DNA of 64,000 bases from Ilyomonas sp963847085 (GCA_963847085.1 CAWJYO010000002.1:1-64000), one strand, 5' to 3'; shown: positions 1 to 9,844, counted from the first letter of the stretch. The notes: a model not told the origin generated them from the sequence alone. Translations and numbers: made by a program.

Positions 1-216
1 GCGCGGGCGCTCTACGTCCACCCCAACACGGTCCGCTACCGGCTGGGCCGGATCGCGACGCTCGTCGGGTACGACCTCACCGTTGCTCGCGAGGCTCTCG
101 CGGTCCAGGTGGCGCTCGCCGTGGGGCGGCTGGCCGAGCCCGAGCCGCGGCCCTGGCGCAGCGGCGTCTCGGCCACGCCGCAGCGGTCTCGACGCCCGGC
201 GCGACGTCGACCGGAC
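1..216 (+). CDS. C-terminal end of PucR/FasR-type transcriptional regulator (partial)
   Basis: The reading frame is open from the window edge and shows the C-terminal helix-turn-helix signature of PucR/CdaR-family regulators: residues HPNTVRYRLGRI, then VAREALAVQVALAVG. In Streptomyces a PucR-like activator, FasR, lies directly before fabD-fabH-acpP and controls fatty-acid synthesis. The same order here supports that role by inference. The N-terminus is outside the window. The stop codon is unclear because the frame runs on past the point where the homologous proteins normally end. I place the end near 216, and a frameshift is likely. Codon use and base composition match the next two genes and not the rest of the window. 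Confidence 0.7.
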
Positions 217-313
217 GGATCTGGATTTGGAGGAAACCTCCAACGACCACTTCGGAATAGATTCGTGGGCTTCGGTGCCGCCGGACGGGGTCGCGACCGG
301 CGAGGCTTGACCC

Positions 314-1244
314 GTGCTCGCCATCGTCTGTCCCGGCCAGGGCTCCCAGACCCCCGGCTTCCTCACCCCGTGGCTCGAGCTGGACGGGCTGCGCGAGCTG
401 GCTCTACCGGGCTGGTCCGAGGGCGGTGGGTCTCGACCTCGTCGCCCACGGCACGACGTCGGACGCCGACACCATCAAGGACACCGCCGTCGCCCAGCCG
501 CTCATCGTCGCCGCGGGGCTGCTGACCGCCGACGCGCTCGGGGAGGCCGACGGTGTACGACGAGCCGGGGTCCTCGCCGGCCACTCGGTCGGCGAGTTCA
601 CCGCCGCCGCCCTCGCCGGCGTGCTGAGCGAGCAGGACGCCGTCCGGCTCGTCGGGGTCCGCGGCCGCGCCATGGCCGAGGCGAGCGCGCTGACCCCCAC
701 GGGGATGAGCGCCGTCGTCGGCGGCGACCCCGACGAGGTCGCCTCCGCCCTCGAGCGCCACGGCCTCACCCCGGCCAACGCCAACGGCGCGGGGCAGACC
801 GTCGCCGCCGGCACGATGGAGCAGCTGCAGGCCCTGGCGGCCGACCCGCCGGCCAAGGCCCGGGTGATCCCCCTCGCGGTCGCCGGCGCCTTCCACACCC
901 ACCACATGGCGCCCGCCGTCGACGCGCTGCGCGACGCCGCCGACGAGGTCACCGTTCAGGCCCCGCGGACGACCCTGCTGTCCAACCGCGACGGCCGCGC
1001 CGTGGCGGACGGCTCCGACGCCCTCGCCCGGCTCGTCTCGCAGGTGAGCAACCCGGTCCGCTGGGACCTGACCATGGCGACCCTGCTCCAGCTCGGCGTC
1101 ACCGGCCTGCTCGAGCTCGCCCCGGCCGGGACCCTCACGGGGATCGCCAAGCGCGCTATGAAGGGCGTCGAGCTCGTCGCCCTCAAGACCCCCGACGACC
1201 TCGACGCCGCCCGCGCCCTCGTCGCCGCCCACGCGGGCTCCTGA
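314..1244 (+). CDS. fabD: Malonyl-CoA:ACP transacylase FabD (frameshifted)
   Basis: FabD loads malonyl groups from CoA onto acyl carrier protein for type II fatty-acid synthesis in the cytoplasm. A GTG start at 314 opens with MLAIVCPGQGSQTPGF, which contains the conserved GQGSQ. The frame is lost between about 400 and 425. It resumes one frame over at GLDLVAHG and continues through the nucleophile elbow GHSVGE (active Ser), the FHTHHM histidine region and the C-terminal LVALKTPDDLDAARALVA. Total length of about 310 residues is normal for actinobacterial FabD. One indel plus possible missing bases explain the break, so I read this as sequence error in a real gene. It lies 32 bases before fabH. 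Confidence 0.88.
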
Positions 1245-1276
1245 GCCCCACCCACCCCCTCGAGGACGGACCGACC

Positions 1277-2315
1277 ATGACCGTGACCGCCACCCCGCGC
1301 ACCCCGCGCGCGCCCAAGGGCACCGGCGTCCTCGCCGGGTCCGACGGCGCCCGTCACGCCCGGATCCACGGCGTCGGCGGCTACCGCCCGGAGCGTGTCG
1401 TGCCCAACTCCGAGCTCGTCGAGCGCATCGACTCCTCGGACGAGTGGATCCGCGAGCGCTCGGGCATCGTCACCCGTCGCTTCGCCGCCCGTGACGAGTC
1501 GGTCGTGGACATGGCCGAGCACGCCGCCCGTGACGCCCTGGCCGCGGCCGGCATCGACGCCTCGCAGCTCGGCGCCGTCGTCATCGCCTCGGTGACCCAC
1601 CCGATGGTCACCCCGGGGGCCGCGCCGATGCTCGCCGACCGGCTCGGGGTGCAGTGCGCCGCCTTCGACATCTCCGCCGCGTGCGCCGGGTACTGCTACG
1701 GCGTCTCGGTCGCCAGCGACATGGTCCGCGGCGGCAGCGCCGAGTACGTCCTCGTCGTCGGGGTCGAGAGGCTCTCGGACTTCACCGACCTCGACGACCG
1801 CGGCAGCGCGTTCATCTTCGGCGACGGCGCGGGCGCGGCGGTCGTCGGCCCGACCGACACCCCGGGCATCGGCCCGACGGTCTGGGGGTCGGACGGCGGC
1901 AGTGCAGGCGATCAGCCAGACGGAGTCCTGGACGTCGACGCGAGCGGCCGCCGCCAGGACTGGCCGACCTCACGATGGACGGGCAGACGGTCTTCCGCTG
2001 GGCCGTCGTGGGAGATGGCCAAGGTCGGCCAGCAGGCGCTCGACGGGCCGGCGTGAGGGCCGACGAGCTCGACGTGTTCATCCCGCACCAGGCCAACATG
2101 CGGATCACCGACGCGATGATCAAGCCGCTCGAAGCTGCCGGCGGACTCCCCGTCGCCCGCGACATCGCCGAGACGGGGAACACCTCCGCGGCCTCCATTC
2201 CGCTGGCCATGGAGCGCATGTTGGAGAGGGCGAGGCGAAGCGCGGCGACCTGGCCCTGCAGATCGGCTTCGGCGCCGGCCTGGTCTACGCGGCCCAGGTC
2301 GTCGTCCTGCCGTAG
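1277..2315 (+). CDS. fabH: Beta-ketoacyl-ACP synthase III FabH (several frameshifts)
   Basis: FabH condenses an acyl-CoA primer with malonyl-ACP to begin fatty-acid synthesis. The start at 1277 gives an N-terminus with SDEWIRERSGI, and the catalytic Cys is in DISAACAGYCYG. After about 1895 the protein can only be followed by changing frame at least four times: QAISQTESW, then LTMDGQTVFRWAV, then WEMAKVGQQALD, then VFIPHQANMRITDAM (catalytic His) with GNTSAASIP (catalytic Asn), and finally GDLALQIGFGAGLVYAAQ to a stop at 2315. All catalytic residues are present once the frames are joined. Such dense indels in an essential gene indicate poor base quality here. Confidence 0.88.
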
Positions 2316-2409
2316 GGTCGCGACGACCCCCACCCACCCCCGCGCCCCGCGCGGGTCCGGCCGGGACAGCCCCCGGGCGAGACACCACGAAAACCTCAAG
2401 GAGTGCCCC

Positions 2410-2441
2410 ATGGCGCAGAGCGAGCAGGAGATCCTCGAGGG
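2410..2441 (+). CDS. acpP: Acyl carrier protein AcpP, first codons only, cut by contig junction
   Basis: An ATG at 2410 is preceded by a purine-rich AAGGAG ribosome-binding site and begins MAQSEQEILEG, the usual start of actinobacterial acyl carrier protein. The gene follows fabH, as in Streptomyces. After about 11 codons the sequence changes to A+T-rich DNA and no ACP homology continues. The Ser that carries phosphopantetheine is therefore absent. The truncation coincides with the base-composition change and is best explained by the chimeric join. Confidence 0.75.
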
Positions 2442-2442
2442 T

Positions 2443-3034
2443 CATTATACAACGTGTCAATCGGGCTTTCAAAATTGATGAGGACCTCCCGCCGAACATG
2501 TAGATACCGCTCTGTTGTTTTGATATTGAAATGACCTAAAAGTTCTTTTATATACTTTACATCTATACCTTTTTCAAGCATGTGGGTGGCAAAGCTGTGT
2601 CGCAGCGCATGAAAACTAACCGTTTTTCGGATACCCGCTTTAATTTTCGCATCATAAAAAATTTGCTGAGCCGAGCGAATACTGTAAGGTTCGCCTTGGG
2701 CAAACTCATTCCGATAAGTAACTATTGTACTGTGGCTATAAGCTTTTAGCTGCAATTCCTGTATAAACAAAGCCAACTGTTGCCGGTTATCGGTGCTAAT
2801 AGAGTTGAGCACTTCCAAAGAAGCTGTTTTCAGCGGCATTTTAAATTTTACTCTGTTTACTTCTGTATCGGGCACATGCCAACACTTTAAAGTTTGACTC
2901 CATGTAGCGCCGGCCATTACTTTTATTTTTGCATTCCATTCTTTGTTGTAATCGAAAATTACTTTAATGATGTCGTTGCCTTTGTAGTTTATGGCTTCAA
3001 ATTGGATTGCGTTATGGTTAGTAGCTTGCTTCAT
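2443..3034 (-). pseudogene. Tyrosine recombinase/integrase, internally deleted and cut at the junction
   Basis: The N-terminal part (about residues 1-110) resembles the arm and SAM-like DNA-binding region of Bacteroidota phage-type integrases, including YSHSTIVTYRNEFAQ. The chain then jumps directly to GEPYSIRSAQQ, which normally lies about 130-150 residues further on. The catalytic segment HALRHSFATHML and the LGH...TTERYLHV box with the nucleophilic Tyr are present. The first catalytic Arg and the Lys-containing region are missing. The last few residues are replaced by codons read from the antisense of the actinobacterial acpP start. The protein as read cannot be a functional recombinase. 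The in-frame internal deletion could be real decay or an assembly collapse. Confidence 0.75.
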
Positions 3035-3250
3035 AAGAAACTAAAATACAAAAATACAGAAGGAAATAATACATTTCATTCAAATACGGTTGATCATTAA
3101 TAACATAACTCATATAGTACAACTCCAAGAACTCAATACAAAACCAATCGAGCAACACAATCTTTTCTTTTGCCCAGATTTTCCAATCTTTATTTGCTCA
3201 TATCATTTCTATTCGCAACATTTGAGCAGCCATTAAAACCAAATTCTTCT

Positions 3251-4666
3251 ATGGAAATACTTCACGTGTCGGCAGAATGTTATCCGGTGGCAAAAGCCGG
3301 TGGCCTGGGTGATGTGGTGGGTGCGTTGCCAAAATATCAAAATAAAATGGGGCACAATGCCAAAGTGGTGATGCCTATGTACAGAACCAAATTCCTCTAC
3401 CAAAATGAGTGGACGGTTGATTTTAAAGGACGCGCCCAAATGGGAGACTGGTACTTTGATTATACCGTTATAAAGGAAAGTACGGACAAGCTCGGCTTCA
3501 ATTTGTTTTTGGTGGATATTAACGGCTTGCTCGACCGTGAAAATATTTATGGTTATGCCGACGACACAGAGCGGTTTGTTGGATTTCAAATTGCTGTTGC
3601 CGACTGGATAAGCCATTGGCAACATCGTCCTGATGTGGTGCACGTGCACGATTATCATACAGGCTTGCTTCCATTCTTTTTTAAACACACGTATCATTAC
3701 AACATGCTGGCCAGTGTGCCAACCGTGCTTACTATTCACAATGCACAATACCAGGGCTGGATGGGCTGGAACCAACGTTATTTGTTGCCGGCTTTTGATG
3801 AATGGAAAAGCGGTTTGCTGGAATGGAAGAACGACATTAATCCATTAGCAAGTGCCGTAAAATGCGCCTGGAAAGTAACCACCGTTAGCTGGAGTTATCT
3901 GGAAGAACTCCGCTGGAATTCCAATGGTCTCGAAGCACTTTTTGAATATGAAAGGGGAAAATGTTCTGGTATTTTAAACGGCATTGACGCCGAAGTCTGG
4001 AATCCTGAAACCGATGCGTTTCTTCCCAACCAATATGGCATCGAAGACGTTGATGAAGGCAAACAAAAAAACAAGGAAGAACTCTGTGCAAGATTCGGTT
4101 TAGACGTTTCGAAACCTCTCATTATTTTTATCGGACGATTGGTGGGAGAGAAGGCGGCCGATGTTTTGCCCGATGCCATTTTATCATCCATGTATGCATA
4201 CAGCAACGGTGTAAGCTTTTTAATTCTCGGCAGCGGCGAACCTCAGGTTGAATGGCGCTTGCAGCAATTGAACGATTACTTTCCCGGTTCTTATAACACA
4301 ATGATTGGTTACAACGAAAGCCTGAGTCATTTAATGTATTCCGGTGCCGATTTTTTGTTAATGCCAAGTCGTGTTGAACCTTGCGGATTGAACCAGATGT
4401 ACGGTATGAAATACGGCACTGTGCCAATGGTACGAAGCACCGGCGGTTTGCGCGATACAGTGATTGATATGGGCGACCCCGGCGGCTGGGGCATCCGTTT
4501 TAACAATGCCAATATAGAAGATATTGTTTTTTCGGTTGGCAGAGCTTTTGAAGTGTATCAGCGCAAAGAACAGCTCAATGCGATGCGCAAACGCATGATG
4601 GGAATTGACAATAGCTGGGAACACGCCGTTAAGCAATACATTCATCTTTATCAAAGCCTAAAATAA
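3251..4666 (+). CDS. glgA: Glycogen synthase GlgA (GT5)
   Basis: GlgA transfers glucose from ADP-glucose to the non-reducing end of an alpha-1,4-glucan in the cytoplasm. The ATG at 3251 gives 471 residues, normal for the family. The ADP-glucose binding motif KxGGL is at residues 15-19 (KAGGL). The C-terminal GT-B half shows IFIGRLVGEKAADVL and the donor-site stretch PSRVEPCGLNQMYGM followed by STGGLRDTV. Open frame extends 81 bases upstream, but homologues begin at MEILHVSAE, so I use the internal ATG. glgC follows after 11 bases, so the two are almost certainly one operon for glycogen storage. Confidence 0.95.
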   Translation: MEILHVSAECYPVAKAGGLGDVVGALPKYQNKMGHNAKVVMPMYRTKFLYQNEWTVDFKGRAQMGDWYFDYTVIKESTDKLGFNLFLVDINGLLDRENIYGYADDTERFVGFQIAVADWISHWQHRPDVVHVHDYHTGLLPFFFKHTYHYNMLASVPTVLTIHNAQYQGWMGWNQRYLLPAFDEWKSGLLEWKNDINPLASAVKCAWKVTTVSWSYLEELRWNSNGLEALFEYERGKCSGILNGIDAEVWNPETDAFLPNQYGIEDVDEGKQKNKEELCARFGLDVSKPLIIFIGRLVGEKAADVLPDAILSSMYAYSNGVSFLILGSGEPQVEWRLQQLNDYFPGSYNTMIGYNESLSHLMYSGADFLLMPSRVEPCGLNQMYGMKYGTVPMVRSTGGLRDTVIDMGDPGGWGIRFNNANIEDIVFSVGRAFEVYQRKEQLNAMRKRMMGIDNSWEHAVKQYIHLYQSLK

Positions 4667-4677
4667 AAACTCACACT

Positions 4678-5964
4678 ATGTTTACACTATCTAACTCTGT
4701 TGTTGCCGTTATATTGGGTGGTGGTGCCGGAACGCGTTTGTATCCGCTCACTGCCAGCCGTTCGAAGCCTGCTGTTCCTATTGCCGGTAAGTATCGTTTG
4801 GTTGACATTCCTATTTCCAATTGCATCAATTCTAACATTCACCGAATGTTTGTTTTAACGCAATTTAATTCTGCCTCACTCAACAAACACATTAAAAACA
4901 CCTATACATTCAGCCACTTTAGCCGGGGCTTTGTTGATATTATTGCCGCTGAGCAAACACCCGATAACACCAACTGGTTTCAGGGTACGGCTGACGCTGT
5001 TCGCCAATCGTTGCGGCACATTGGCAATAATGATTTTGAATATGTGCTCATTTTAAGTGGCGATCAATTGTACCAGATTGATTTTTCAACGATGATAAAC
5101 AATCACCGTGATAAAGGTGCTGATATAACCATTGCCACCATTCCGGTTACCAGCGATGACGCAACAGATTTTGGTATTTTAAAAACCAACGAAGAAAGCT
5201 TTATTACTTCCTTTATTGAAAAGCCCACCAAGGAATTGCATAAAGATTGGGTAAGCGATACCGGGCCCGAAATGCACAGCGAAGGAAAAGATTACCTCGC
5301 ATCAATGGGCATCTATATTTTCAACAGAAATGTGCTGGAAGATTTATTAAAAGATGAATTTCCTGAAGCAAAGGATTTTGGTAAAGAAATCATACCAAGC
5401 TCTATAAATAATTTCAAAGTCATTTCTTATCAATACGAAGGCTATTGGACAGATATTGGTAATATTTATGCATTTTTTGAAGCTAACATTGCGCTTACAG
5501 ATGCCATACCGAAATTCAATTTGTTTGACAGCGAAAACACCATTTACACACGTGCCCGTATGTTGCCGCCGGCAAAAATCAGCGGTACTTTTTTAGAGCG
5601 AACGGTTATTGCCGAAGGCTCTATTATTTTGGCCAACCGCGTAGAGCAATCGCTGGTTGGCGTTCGTGCCCGCATTGGGTATGGCAGCACGGTTGTTTGC
5701 ACTTATATCATGGGTAACGATTTTTATGAAACGCTCGAAACAATTGAGGCTAATAAACAAAGAGGCATTCCTGAATTAGGTATTGGTGAACGTTGCTTTA
5801 TAAAGAACGCTATCATAGATAAAAACTGCCGCATCGGTAACGATGTGCGTATCAATGGCGGCGCGCATTTGCAGGATACGGATCATGTGCTTTATACCAT
5901 AAAAGAAGGTGTAATTGTAGTGAAGAAAGGTGCCGTGCTACCGGATGGTTTTGTGATTTCATAA
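4678..5964 (+). CDS. glgC: Glucose-1-phosphate adenylyltransferase GlgC
   Basis: This enzyme makes ADP-glucose from glucose-1-phosphate and ATP, the committed step of bacterial glycogen synthesis, and so supplies substrate to the adjacent glgA product. The 428-residue protein has the nucleotidyltransferase signature GGGAGTRLYPLT at residues 14-25, then SRSKPAVPIAGKYRLVDIPISN and the FQGTADAVRQ segment. The C-terminal third reads as a left-handed beta-helix with repeated hydrophobic hexads, as in GlgC. The gene ends 19 bases before a strong hairpin terminator at 5983-6034. Confidence 0.95.
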   Translation: MFTLSNSVVAVILGGGAGTRLYPLTASRSKPAVPIAGKYRLVDIPISNCINSNIHRMFVLTQFNSASLNKHIKNTYTFSHFSRGFVDIIAAEQTPDNTNWFQGTADAVRQSLRHIGNNDFEYVLILSGDQLYQIDFSTMINNHRDKGADITIATIPVTSDDATDFGILKTNEESFITSFIEKPTKELHKDWVSDTGPEMHSEGKDYLASMGIYIFNRNVLEDLLKDEFPEAKDFGKEIIPSSINNFKVISYQYEGYWTDIGNIYAFFEANIALTDAIPKFNLFDSENTIYTRARMLPPAKISGTFLERTVIAEGSIILANRVEQSLVGVRARIGYGSTVVCTYIMGNDFYETLETIEANKQRGIPELGIGERCFIKNAIIDKNCRIGNDVRINGGAHLQDTDHVLYTIKEGVIVVKKGAVLPDGFVIS

Positions 5965-5982
5965 GCCGATAAATATTCGTGT

Positions 5983-6034
5983 AAAAACAAAAACGTATTG
6001 GGCACAGTTAAGTGTTCGGTACGTTTTTGTTTTT
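5983..6034 (+). terminator. Hairpin terminator after glgC built from an inverted GCAAAAACAAA-type pair
   Basis: A 15-base arm at 5983-5997 (AAAAACAAAAACGTA) is perfectly inverted at 6020-6034, with a 22-base loop. The right arm runs into TTTTTGCC, so an exact TTTGTTTTTGC copy lies at 6026-6036, while the left partner is the GTAAAAACAAA form at 5981. It is placed correctly to terminate glgA-glgC. Confidence 0.7.
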
Positions 6035-6170
6035 GCCTGAATTGCAAATGCGGAACGAGAGTTGACTACTTTCAAAGTAGTGCAAAGCCGGTTTTTTACC
6101 TTAACAAAAGATTACATCAAAAAATAGGATCATTGCTGCTTGCTTTTATCTGAAACACAAATAAAATGTC

Positions 6171-6623
6171 ATGAAAAAAATCCTTTTTGTTTTTGCCCTT
6201 TTTTTGTTGTTTAATGGTGCGTTTGCACAAATTAAAAATCCCGTGCACTGGACTTTTTCTTCAAAGAAAATAGACGCTACTACTTACGAAGTGCACGCGA
6301 TGGCTAATATGGATAAAGGCTGGCATATTTACTCACAAACCACGCCAGCAGGCGGACCTGTGCCCACTTCAGTTTCGTTCACTAAAAATCCTTTGCTGAT
6401 CATCAACGGAACGCCTAAAGAGGTAGGTAAAATGGAACAACACAACGAGCCGCTTTTTGGTGTAGATGTAAAACAGTTTTCTAACCAGGTTGAGTTTGTA
6501 CAAACGGTAAAAGTGAAAGGCAAGGCAAAAACAAATGTAGATGGTAACGTAAAGTTCATGAGCTGTAACGATAACGAATGTCTTCCGCCTAAAACCCAAA
6601 CCTTTTCCGTTTCATTGGAATAA
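6171..6623 (+). CDS. DsbD N-terminal-domain-like periplasmic protein
   Basis: The 150-residue product has a signal peptide (about residues 1-20, ending GAFAQ) and a single domain resembling the N-terminal alpha domain of the thiol:disulfide interchange protein DsbD. The C-terminal MSCNDNECLPP holds two cysteines (132 and 137) like the redox pair of that domain. The gene lies 20 bases before the dsbD-like gene, so it is probably a periplasmic partner that receives electrons from it. The signal-peptide region contains an exact TTTGTTTTTGC word at 6186-6196. Confidence 0.8.
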   Translation: MKKILFVFALFLLFNGAFAQIKNPVHWTFSSKKIDATTYEVHAMANMDKGWHIYSQTTPAGGPVPTSVSFTKNPLLIINGTPKEVGKMEQHNEPLFGVDVKQFSNQVEFVQTVKVKGKAKTNVDGNVKFMSCNDNECLPPKTQTFSVSLE

Positions 6624-6643
6624 TTGTAGTTTAGTTATTTGCT

Positions 6644-8661
6644 ATGATGAAAAGATTTGTTTTCGCAGCATTTATTCTGTGCCTGGCCTGTATTGTTTTT
6701 CCTGCATTTGCTGATACAACAGCAATCAAATTCAGTTACAAACAAGAGCGCATTAATAGCAAAGAAGTGCTGCTTTCTATTAAGGCAAGTTCTGTAAACA
6801 ATATTTCTTTATATGGTTTGCAAAGTGCAAATAATAATGCCTTATATTCTACAGTTCAGTTTGATTCTTCAGCGCAGCCCTTGTTAATTGATTCAGTAAC
6901 TCAGAAGGGAAGCGTGCATATAGAAAAAGATGCTACAGTAGATGCACAAGTACGTTTCTTTTTTGATTCGGTGCTTTGGCAGCAAAAAGTAAAACTATCT
7001 GCAGCCGGATAGTGCAGTGTTGAAAGGAACCATAACGTATCTCTATAAGAAAGAAGATAAATATATTCCCGGTGAAGATAAGTTTACGTTTTATATTCAC
7101 TCCAACACCGTCACCAACAAGCGTAGTAAACACCCCTACAAATAGCGTTGAAAACAAAACCCTGTTATGGATCTTTTTTACCGCTTTTGCGGGAGGTTTA
7201 CTGGCTTTGTTTACGCCATGTGTTTATTCGATGATTCCGGTAACAGTAAGCTTTTTTACCAAGCGAAGCAAAACAAGAAGCGAAGGCATTAAAAACGCTT
7301 TATATTATGCCATTTCCATTGTTCTGATTTTTACTTTATTGGGATTTTTAATTACGCTCATTTTCGGTCCGGCAGCCTTAAACAATCTTTCTACCAACTG
7401 GATTGCCAACCTCATTTTTTTTCTCCTGTTTTTGGTTTTTGGCATTTCATTTCTGGGTGCTTTTGATATTAATCTTCCAACAAACTGGTCAACGAAGGCC
7501 GACAGCAAAGCAGGCATGAAAAGCTTTTCCGGTATCTTCTTCATGGCTTTAACGCTGGTGGTGGTTTCGTTTTCCTGCACCGGGCCAATCATAGGTAATT
7601 TATTGGTGCTGGCAGCAAAGGGGAACTATTACGGGCCACTGGTTGGCATGTTTGGCTTTTCTGTTGCACTGGCTTTGCCATTTGCGCTGTTTGCTTTTTT
7701 CCCATCTAAATTAAATGTGTTGGGTAAGGCTGGTGGCTGGTTAAATGCGGTGAAAGTTACTCTCGGATTTTTAGAACTGGCGTTGGCATTAAAGTTTTTA
7801 TCCAATGCCGATTTATCCCGCAGTTGGCGCTTGCTCGACAGAGAAGTATTTTTAAGTTTATGGATAGTGATATTTGCTTTGCTGGGTTTGTATTTATTGG
7901 GCAAAATCAAATTTCATCACGATGATGATTTGCCCAAAAATGATTTTGGAATGCCTTATCTCACCATTCCGCGATTGCTATTTGCGATTGCAGCTTTCAC
8001 ATTTACGGTATATATGATTCCGGGTTTATGGGGTGCGCCTTTAAAAGGCATCAGCGCATTTGTACCACCAATGGGAACGCAGGATTTTACTTCTTCGGCT
8101 GGCGCCTTTTCAATCAATTCTTCTACTCAAAACAAAAGCAGTTTGCATCCGACTAAGTATTATGATGTGATGAAAAAATACGAGCCTGAAGTAGTAGTAA
8201 AATATGGTATGACCACTTATTTTGATTACGACGAAGCGCTTGCTGTTGCCCGTGCAGCCCACAAGCCTTTAATGCTCGATTTTACAGGCATCAATTGTGT
8301 GAATTGCCGCAAAATGGAAGGGCAGGTGTGGAGCGATCCGGCAGTGATGCAAATGCTGAAAGACAGCTTCGTCATTGTGTCGTTGTATGTGGATGTGCAG
8401 AACATTGATTTGCCGCAGGCCGAACAATATTTTTCTAAAGCTCTGAACAAACAGGTAGAAACCTTAGGTGATAAAAATGCTGACTTCCAGGTTACAAAGT
8501 TTGGTGCGAACAGCCAGCCGTTTTACTTTTTTTTAGATGGAAAGGAACAAAGACTTGCGGAAGAAGGATATGGTTATAATCCCGACATACAAAAGTTTAT
8601 TGTGCATTTAAAAGGAGTTCTTCAGGAGTATCAAAGTAAAAAAGAAGGAGCGGCAGGTTGA
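6644..8661 (+). CDS. dsbD: Thiol:disulfide interchange protein DsbD (two frameshifts)
   Basis: DsbD carries electrons from cytoplasmic thioredoxin across the inner membrane to periplasmic thiol proteins. The N-terminal part (from 6644) has a signal peptide and a beta-rich domain and stops at 7012. The frame can be followed by a shift near 7008 (SAVLKGTITYLYKKEDKY) and another near 7098, entering TPTNSVENKTLLWIFF. The central part has about eight membrane helices with TPCVYSMIPVTVSFF and SFSCTGPIIGN, the membrane-embedded cysteines of the DsbD/CcdA fold. The C-terminal thioredoxin domain has the CxxC pair in GINCVNCRKME. About 670 residues in total, normal for DsbD. The breaks look like sequence errors. 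Confidence 0.85.
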
Positions 8662-8688
8662 TAGCTTTTATTCGACAAGAAAAATACG

Positions 8689-8699
8689 GCAAAAACAAA
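8689..8699 (+). repeat. GCAAAAACAAA word, 27 bases after dsbD stop; part of a longer shared copy
   Basis: This exact copy is embedded in a 23-base stretch (8677-8699) that is repeated exactly at 10790-10812. The two sites flank the kinase/hydrolase/outer-membrane block. No transposase or target-site duplication is visible around either copy. Confidence 0.6.
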
Positions 8700-8728
8700 C
8701 TTGGGTTAAGGCTTTCTTTTTAATGAGG

Positions 8729-9844
8729 TTAAATTTCATTTCCTAACCGTAACATGCGGAAAGTAAAGCGTGTTTCATGATCATCAGATACAACAGTCAA
8801 TGTTCCATCGTGCACACGTGCAATTTCGGAAGAGATGTACAATCCCAATCCTAACCCTTGTTTGCTCGGGCTTGTTCTTTCACGTTTGAAAGGTTCAAAT
8901 AATGTTTTTATATTCTCTGCTGCGATTGGATTACCAAGGTTAGTAACAGACATCTCAAAACTATCTTCAGTTGTATGGGCATAAACATGAACTACTCCGT
9001 TTGGCAACCCATGTACGAGTGCATTGGCAACAAGGTTTGAAAGAAGCTGGGAAATGCGGGCGCTGTCGCAATATACCGGATGGATAATGGAGAAATGCGT
9101 TTCTATTTCCCGTGAAGTCCATCCCGAACGCAATTCTTCCACAACATGTGTTAAGACCGACTCTAATTCGATCAGCTTTTTTTCAACATGCAGGCCGCCA
9201 CCTAACCGCGTCCTGGCGAAGTCCATAATATTCTCTACCAGTTCTGCCATGCGTAATGCGCTTCTTTTAATCATTCGGGCTATTGCTGTAGTCTGTTGGT
9301 CTGTGGTTGTGTCTAACAACAATTTAGCACCACCGTTAATGCCTGAAAGAGGATTGCGAAGGTCGTGCCCTAACACAGCAATAAACTGCTCTCTCAGTAT
9401 TGCCATTTGACGCTCAGCAAAAAGATTGGCTTCCGCCATTGCTTTTGCATGGCGTAAATTTTCTTCGTAGATATGTCTTTCAGAGGCTTTGAAAATAGTT
9501 AAGCGTATAAAAAGCGGATTTCTGTGTGCGTCCTGACGCTCATAACCGTTTATTAAAAAGTGCAATCGCTCACCGCTTTTACTAACCAACTCCAATTCTA
9601 TTTCATCGAAAAAACCCTGTAATCGCATGAGAGGTGCTAAATGGGTTTCGTAATACATTCTTCCACCGATAGCTAATAAAGTAGAGAATCGCCTGCCTTT
9701 CAGTTCTTCTGTTTCATACTGTAGCCAGTGGGCCAAGCGGGTATTACAACGAATGATTTCTCCTTTGAGGTTCGTTGTAACGTAACCGCAAAGAGAGTTT
9801 TCGAAAAAATCTTCAAAATCTTCCTGTAATAACTGGCTATCCAT
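8729..9844 (-). CDS. PAS-domain sensor histidine kinase
   Basis: The 371-residue soluble kinase has an N-terminal PAS domain (about residues 10-125), a coiled linker, the phosphoacceptor H-box GHDLRNPLSG (about residue 160) and a HATPase domain with LLSNLVANALVHG (N box) and GLGLGLYISSEI (G box). No membrane segment is seen, so it senses a cytoplasmic signal. The start overlaps the end of the upstream RsbQ-like gene by 8 bases, which suggests translational coupling and a shared function. No response regulator is adjacent. In Bacillus subtilis RsbQ acts with the PAS-domain phosphatase RsbP. By analogy this PAS domain may be the partner here (inference). Confidence 0.88.
   Translation of the reverse strand: MDSQLLQEDFEDFFENSLCGYVTTNLKGEIIRCNTRLAHWLQYETEELKGRRFSTLLAIGGRMYYETHLAPLMRLQGFFDEIELELVSKSGERLHFLINGYERQDAHRNPLFIRLTIFKASERHIYEENLRHAKAMAEANLFAERQMAILREQFIAVLGHDLRNPLSGINGGAKLLLDTTTDQQTTAIARMIKRSALRMAELVENIMDFARTRLGGGLHVEKKLIELESVLTHVVEELRSGWTSREIETHFSIIHPVYCDSARISQLLSNLVANALVHGLPNGVVHVYAHTTEDSFEMSVTNLGNPIAAENIKTLFEPFKRERTSPSKQGLGLGLYISSEIARVHDGTLTVVSDDHETRFTFRMLRLGNEI

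Noticed and set aside
1..2441. Horizontal transfer of an actinobacterial fatty-acid synthase operon into the Bacteroidota genome
   Set aside because: The fragment is cut within acpP with no element or repeats at the edge, keeps full actinobacterial composition, and is full of indels. A chimeric contig explains it more simply.
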